Shown: piece after piece, positions 59,024 to 64,000 of the stretch | Numbering within the stretch: the stretch's first letter is position 1 | Layout of the letters: every line of letters starts with the position of its first letter | DNA from: Rotaria socialis | Taxonomy: Eukaryota > Rotifera > Eurotatoria > Philodinida > Philodinidae | Length of the DNA: 64,000 nt | Assembly (NCBI GenBank): GCA_905331475.1 | Contig: CAJNYU010000720.1 | Span: forward strand, 32,911 to 96,910 | Reading direction: 5' to 3' | Position numbers and translations under genes: made by a program | Notes under the pieces: model-generated | What the model was told of the DNA's origin: nothing | Databases searched by the model: none | Seen by the model: the letters and a program-made list of their open reading frames with translations, nothing else

Positions 59024-59628
59024 ATGAACGTTGGTATTGCGCAAGGCGAAGGAAATCCGAACAGCTCATGGCTAAATAGTCGTGGCGTTTGGCTTACGTA
59101 TATAATTCTTGTCTTTGTTCTCCATTTTATTTTACTCAGTATTCCTTATATAACAACATCTGCTGCATGGACATTAACAACAACTATTCATAATCTCGTA
59201 TGTTAAATTAATCTTCAGTTTAATATATACATATGTGTATATATATAGATATATATATTGATAATAAATTCATTTTAGGGTAGTTACTATCTATTTCACT
59301 TGATTAAAGGTGCTCCATGGGAGACAAGTGATCAAGGTTTAGCACGTCGTTTTACATTTTGGGAACAAATCGATAATGGTGTTCAATGGACAGGTACAAG
59401 AAAATTTCTTCAAATTCTTCCAATTGTCTTGTAAGTTGATTCTATAATGATTATGTTGAAAATGAAATATATTTGATCTTTCTTTTCTTAAGATTTTTCA
59501 TTGCGAGCTTTTATACAAAGTATGACAAGACTCATTTTATAATTAATTTGGCTACAATGCTTCTTGCAGTTGTACCGAAATTTCCTATATTTTTTGGCGT
59601 ACGTTTATTTGATATAAATCGTTATTAA
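59024..59628 (+). CDS. ORMDL: ORMDL sphingolipid-synthesis regulator
   Basis: Three exons, 59024-59197, 59279-59430 and 59493-59628, encode exactly 153 residues, the length of vertebrate ORMDL proteins. The start [20 protein letters not shown] carries the conserved N-terminal NxNxxxxNSRG motif. Membrane helices include [20 protein letters not shown] and [17 protein letters not shown]. Other landmarks are [29 protein letters not shown] and the C-terminal [16 protein letters not shown] binds serine palmitoyltransferase in the ER membrane and restrains its activity when ceramide is plentiful. The first exon ends in a CTC|GT donor after HNL, as in the family. AATAAA at 59782 and 59812. Confidence 0.96.
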
Positions 59629-61970
59629 GAAGAAATAAAAACACAATGTTAAACAACAATAATCACCGCCACTAGCACCATAACAACAACAACAGCAAAC
59701 GAGTCTTCATTTTCATGTAATTGTCGTGTGGATATATTCTAGTTCATTTCTGTTTTATCGCCAAAAGATCTATAGTCGACAAAATAAATGAAATGAATCT
59801 CTTTTTATTTCAATAAATTAAAAGAAAAACAAATTAATATGTTACTTTTTTTTTATCTGACGATGAATTTTCGATTATTATCAAAATATTTTTGATTAAA
59901 TTTCATTTTGTAAATATCATTTGATATCCATTTTTTTCCCAGTAATTATAGATTGTAATTCAGATTATTGGTAGTAGTTATTTGTAGATGATTGATGATA
60001 AACGTTGATGTCAAATGATATTTACAAATATGAATCTAAATGTATAGCCTAGTGATCATAATCGAATACACGATAATCAACATATTTATTTGTTTGTTTT
60101 TCTTTTGATTAATGCGAATAAAGAGAAAAGGATTTATTTCGTGAGGTTCTTTTAAAATATTTCAATAGATCTTTTTACCGTAGATCTAATAAGAAGACTA
60201 TTCTTTATTTTCGATCGACTTTGTTTTTTTAGATAGAATGCAAGTTTTTGCGTGTATCTATCAGTTCAACTGTATTGTCTTTGTTTTTCTTTTTGAAATT
60301 TTAAACAAGCCGAAACCAGACAAAAAAGAATAAAATTCTGATTTTGTGTAACAGCTGTTTTAGGTTTGTAAATATTTACCAGTTAAATGACGAAAGTTAT
60401 AAAATAATACGAAATAAAAGATATGGTTGACAATAGAAAGAAAAGTACTTCTCATAAGATAACACTAAAAACATGCTTTAAAAAGTTTTGACTAAATGAT
60501 ATATATATATATATGTGTTGTTTTAATTATATGGCATAATACGAATGTTGTATTCAGCGATCGCCTACAGAAGTCAAGAGGAAAAATAAATCATTAAATT
60601 TAAGTTATTAAAATTTTACTTAATCCACAAATTGATTATATTCATAAGTATAAGATTACTAGCCATTGGAGTCTTCTCAGCAATTCTTGATTGTTCTCTT
60701 TTTCATTCAATTCGAAAATATAGTCATTGAATAAGAACCAAGATCTTCCTTTCTGGAAAGCAATAAGATAAAATGACTGTTGAAATTTTTGATGCTTTAG
60801 TGATATAGACATTTGGTTGTGTGGAATTTTATTTTGTCGATTGTTTTTGTTAACCTTTATCGGTTATTATGTATCACGGATACGATGGAAATATGAGCAG
60901 AGAAATCATGAACCAGATGCATTCCAAAGCCAACATTTACTAGAAATATCATGTGTTGTTCAACAATTTACTGAGGTCAATATTAATGTCGTTCGGCTTC
61001 TCTACATCACACTCACAACTCCAATTAATTACAATTCTGATTACAAAAAATATTCATACGACAGATTCTTTTACGATTCAATAAATACGTAAATCAACTT
61101 CGCCCATTTATACATAGATCCGATCACGTTCTGTAAATATTTTTTCAAAATTAATTGTCTTGCGACGATCTAGTTTAGCGTTCAGTAAAATGACTATCGA
61201 CCGTTGACTGCTTGGAAGTATAAAATTCATTGTTTTGTCTGTAATTAACTTTAATTCTATAGATTATTGTCATTAGTTACTTATCTAGATAGTTTGTATA
61301 ATATCTGGGTGATGAATTGTTCAATAAGAAAATGTTCTAACGCAATGTCTTATCATTTATTCCGACTGACTATTTTGCAGTTATTATTAGTTTTGAATTT
61401 TCTACATTCTTAAGGCTCTATGTCACTACTAATAAAATCGAATCTATTGAAATCATATCTTACAGCATTTATTGATTGAAGTTTGCAGATGTTTCATTAG
61501 CAATAAACTGGATTATCTAAATTGAGAAGAACTTAAAAGAAAATGTAGTTTCAATGGTTTCTATGTTGCAATAGAAGAATAATCTATTTAACGACAATGA
61601 CAAAAATATGCGACTGATCACGTTGAACAAGACATCATTCTCAAAACTTTTCACAAAAACTAAATTCATTTTTTTGCAATGCAATAAATATATTTTTGCA
61701 CGTTTGTTTCGTTTGTAAATAAATTTCAAGTGTTAAAATGTGTACGTGTATCAAGTAATTCACCTGTTTATTCAATAATTCTTTCAAAGATGATTGACAC
61801 AGCCTAGATATTGGCAACTGCCACTAGTGCTGAATGTGAGAAAAGGCACAAAGGTTGAAGTAGCAATTTTGAGGAGCATAGAGCATTGCATTCTTTCATC
61901 TAGAGTATGTCATTTTCAAATATGAAATGTCACAAAATTTGTATTAAAAAAAATTCTTTTTGATCAATAT
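59629..61970. other. ORMDL 3' flank and gene-poor DNA
   Basis: Contains the ORMDL polyadenylation signals and AT-rich DNA. A 91-codon frame at 60817-61092 (+), with RIRWKYEQRNHEPDAFQSQH and EVNINVVRLLYITLTTPI, is somewhat protein-like but has no support from motifs or splice partners. Confidence 0.4.
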
Positions 61971-62101
61971 CAGAGACGTGCACAGAGCAGGACGGTCCTA
62001 TTGTTCTGGTGTCCTGTCGTGTCCTGCCGCCTGTCAGGACCATGGTAGCCAACAGGACAGGCAAGGACAGGAGAAAAGCTTATGTCCTGTGCACGTCTCT
62101 A
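61971..62101. mobile_element. hAT-like MITE, complete copy
   Basis: The left end CAGAGACGTGCACAG and right end CTGTGCACGTCTCT form terminal inverted repeats of at least 14 bp. The interior is rich in AGGAC/GTCCT motifs in both orientations (GTGTCCTGCCGCCTGTCAGG, CAGGACAGGCAAGGACAGG) and can fold back. CAGAG-type ends are usual for hAT transposons (established). No coding capacity. An unambiguous 8-bp target duplication was not found. Confidence 0.7.
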
Positions 62102-62389
62102 GTATGAACTTGTTTTTGTGTATTTTTCATTTTTTTTAATTTTGTGGTAAAACACTGCCTAATTGTTATTGTTTCTTTAAATAGTATCAAGTTTAAGTTA
62201 TCACATTCATGCTGCAATTAATCTTGTTCATATTTTTTTCTTGTCGCGAGAATTAAGATATTTTCCTATTTTATTGTATTTATAAATTAGTGATAATTTA
62301 AAGTGTATTTGTTGTATTTGAACATGATGTCAAATAAATTAAGCCTAAGGTTACTAATACTAATATTTACTTTGATCGAGAATAGCTAG

Positions 62390-62416
62390 GGTTCGGAGTC
62401 CGAACTTCGGACTCAT
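62390..62416. repeat. Short inverted repeat GAGTCCGAACTTCGGACTC
   Basis: GTTCGGAGTCCGAAC overlaps GAGTCCGAACTTCGGACTC, a compact palindrome lying between the two MITE copies; possibly the end of another element. Confidence 0.5.
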
Positions 62417-62490
62417 AATTAGTTTTCAGTCACTAGAAAGATCGGAATAAATCAGTAACGCACACCCGGGCATGACTTTAACGTATTATC

Positions 62491-62570
62491 TTGCCTTCCG
62501 CCAGGACCAAGGTAGCCAACAGAACAGGCAAGGACAGGAGAAAAAATGATGTCCTGTGCACGTCTCTGGT
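62491..62570. mobile_element. hAT-like MITE, truncated second copy
   Basis: Repeats the right part of the element 61971-62101 in the same orientation: CCAGGACCAAGGTAGCCAAC, AGGCAAGGACAGGAGAAAA and the right end GTCCTGTGCACGTCTCTG. The left half is missing or replaced by unrelated sequence. Confidence 0.7.
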
Positions 62571-63872
62571 ATGATCTACGAAAGTTCAAGACAATGTTTT
62601 ATTTTTCTCTAAAACTTTTAGCAGTATGAATGCAAGTTCTGTTGCATGCCACTCTTGTTGGAAACTTATCAAGGAATTGTATCCAAATTCTCGGTATAAT
62701 TTATTTTCAATATTGCATAGCAATAAGTCGTACCGAATAGTTTATTATTTACTTGTTCGGTAAGATGATAGTCTTAATAAAAAGTCGAGTAAAAACCTTT
62801 TGTTCAAAATACTTGCTGAAAAGCTCCGCAGATGTAGATAAAATTGTAAAGAAAAATTCCGTTCACAAAAATAATGCTCTTATTTTTCATCATTGATCGA
62901 TTGAAATCGAAATGAATACATTTTTTTATAGGTCTTGCCAGTGACGAATAATTAGAAATTAGTAATTCCAAAAAATAAAATATCCTTGCAATCAAAATTA
63001 ACCAGTAACTATATTTGATTGCAGCGGAACAATCAAATTTTAATAAAATTCATTCTAATTGAATCCGTAGTTTTACAATTCGGATATTTCGATACTACTA
63101 GAAAGTCGACATCGCATTTGTGACGTTGATATATAGCACCTATGAAATATTTCGAAAGCGGAATGCAAAAATAATTGATTCAACTGATTTTTCACTACTA
63201 ATTTTGTGAAATTACTAAGCATTTTTCATATCAAACATGTTCTTAAACGAGTTTAGGCTTCGGTTAGTATTTTTAACACTATATTTCTATACAGTTTTGT
63301 AGTAAAGACTTGTCTCTGAATTATCTTAATGGACTTCAAACAAAAAGCAATGCAAAAATTCTACATTATTCCTTGTCGATCATCAAGATGTCTTCATGAA
63401 AAGTTCATATGTTTGAAGAGAAACATGAAAAACAATTCTGTTTTTAACCGTTTTGTAATAAAAAAAAATAATTTGTTTATTAGACAACTATATATAAAGA
63501 AACATAGTTTGTATGAAGCATTTTTCATTAAAATTTTCTCTTTAGTCGTAATGTGAAACATTTCTTTTTTAACATTCAGCTTTATTGTCTCTATAAACAA
63601 GGTTGACATTAATGTGAAACATTCCGTCAACTCTATGATTTATTCTCTCATCTTTGTTGGACGACAGCCGGAAACATTTGGACACAAATAGACGATAATA
63701 AACACATGGAAAAGCGTGCTATCCATCACATTTTTTAATCTTTCAGAATATTTTCATTGATTATAATTGCACCAAATTTATCAAAAAACTGATACAATAT
63801 GAATAGTGCTGATATGATGAGAAATATCAAGTTCTGAAAGTGACATTATATAATCAATCGTTAATAAAATAA
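62571..63872. other. No supported gene
   Basis: AT-rich, with frames of 63-78 codons lacking motifs on both strands. Confidence 0.45.
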
Positions 63873-64000
63873 ATGTGGAAACTTCGGATTTCATCCGAGA
63901 GTTATGTGTACTGCAAAAAGTGCATGCGACATATGAGTCATTCTAGAATGCCTGAACACGAAAATTATCATGAGAAACTAGACAATTTGATTTCTGGATG
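63855..64000 (+). repeat. Dispersed repeat, copy 2 (cut by window edge)
   Basis: From ATG 63873 to the end of the window this matches 6179-6306, keeping the peptide start MWKLRISSES and the C-x2-C...H-x3-H pattern (here EHENYH). Changes between the copies include Gly-Tyr to Arg-His after the second Cys and Ser to Pro before the first His. The AAAATAAATG context upstream is also similar. The unit continues beyond the window. Confidence 0.75.

Noticed and set aside
1-64000. tRNA genes
   Set aside because: I looked for the GGTTCGAATC-type T-arm block with matching acceptor stems and saw none; a covariance search was not possible.

Overview
The window looks like nuclear DNA of a small, AT-rich invertebrate animal genome. 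Most genes are broken by many short GT-AG introns of about 48-65 nt, and the proteins are plainly metazoan: Musashi, PACS, FCHO, TBC1D22, ORMDL, AKAP14, G-protein gamma and a lysosomal/prostatic-type acid phosphatase. Gene density, very short introns, scattered small DNA transposons and decayed genes fit a bdelloid rotifer best. That assignment is inference; no marker in the window proves it.

Layout. 1-3,800: a decayed, apparently intronless gene whose frame is broken only by TAA/TAG codons. 3,820-4,498: a secreted three-TIL-domain protein. 4,981-6,690: uncertain exon-like fragments and a repeat unit whose start recurs at the right edge of the window. 8,341-8,544 (-): G-protein gamma. 10,326-13,950 (-): TBC1D22-type RabGAP, head-to-head with 14,439-16,145 (+) AKAP14-like PKA anchor. 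16,518-23,609 (-): FCHO endocytic adaptor, head-to-head across about 220 bp with 23,830-32,417 (+) PACS sorting adaptor. 33,035-35,440 (+): histidine acid phosphatase. 38,261-38,684 (-): two-exon protein of unknown function. 41,847-51,932 (-): Musashi, with extra candidate first exons and a two-TM gene nested on the opposite strand in one intron. 52,823-53,568 (+): Ly6/three-finger secreted protein. 53,600-59,000: accessory DNA with two inverted-repeat elements, one built of TACGG/CCGTA motifs and one containing a perfect 62-bp palindrome. 59,024-59,628 (+): ORMDL. 59,629-64,000: mostly empty, with two copies of a hAT-like miniature element and the repeat copy at the end.

Several genes share a membrane-traffic or signalling theme: FCHO nucleates clathrin pits, PACS sorts furin-like cargo, TBC1D22 acts at the Golgi, AKAP14 anchors PKA in cilia and G-gamma tethers the beta-gamma dimer. 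They are ordinary single genes, not an operon. Exon boundaries were worked out by hand from GT/AG sites, reading phase and remembered family sequence. The coding sums come out as whole codon numbers for every multi-exon model (lengths: TBC1D22 455 aa, AKAP14 212, FCHO 1300, PACS 847 or 837, acid phosphatase 429 or 413, Musashi 443, Ly6 189, ORMDL 153). No CRISPR array, rRNA or convincing tRNA was seen.
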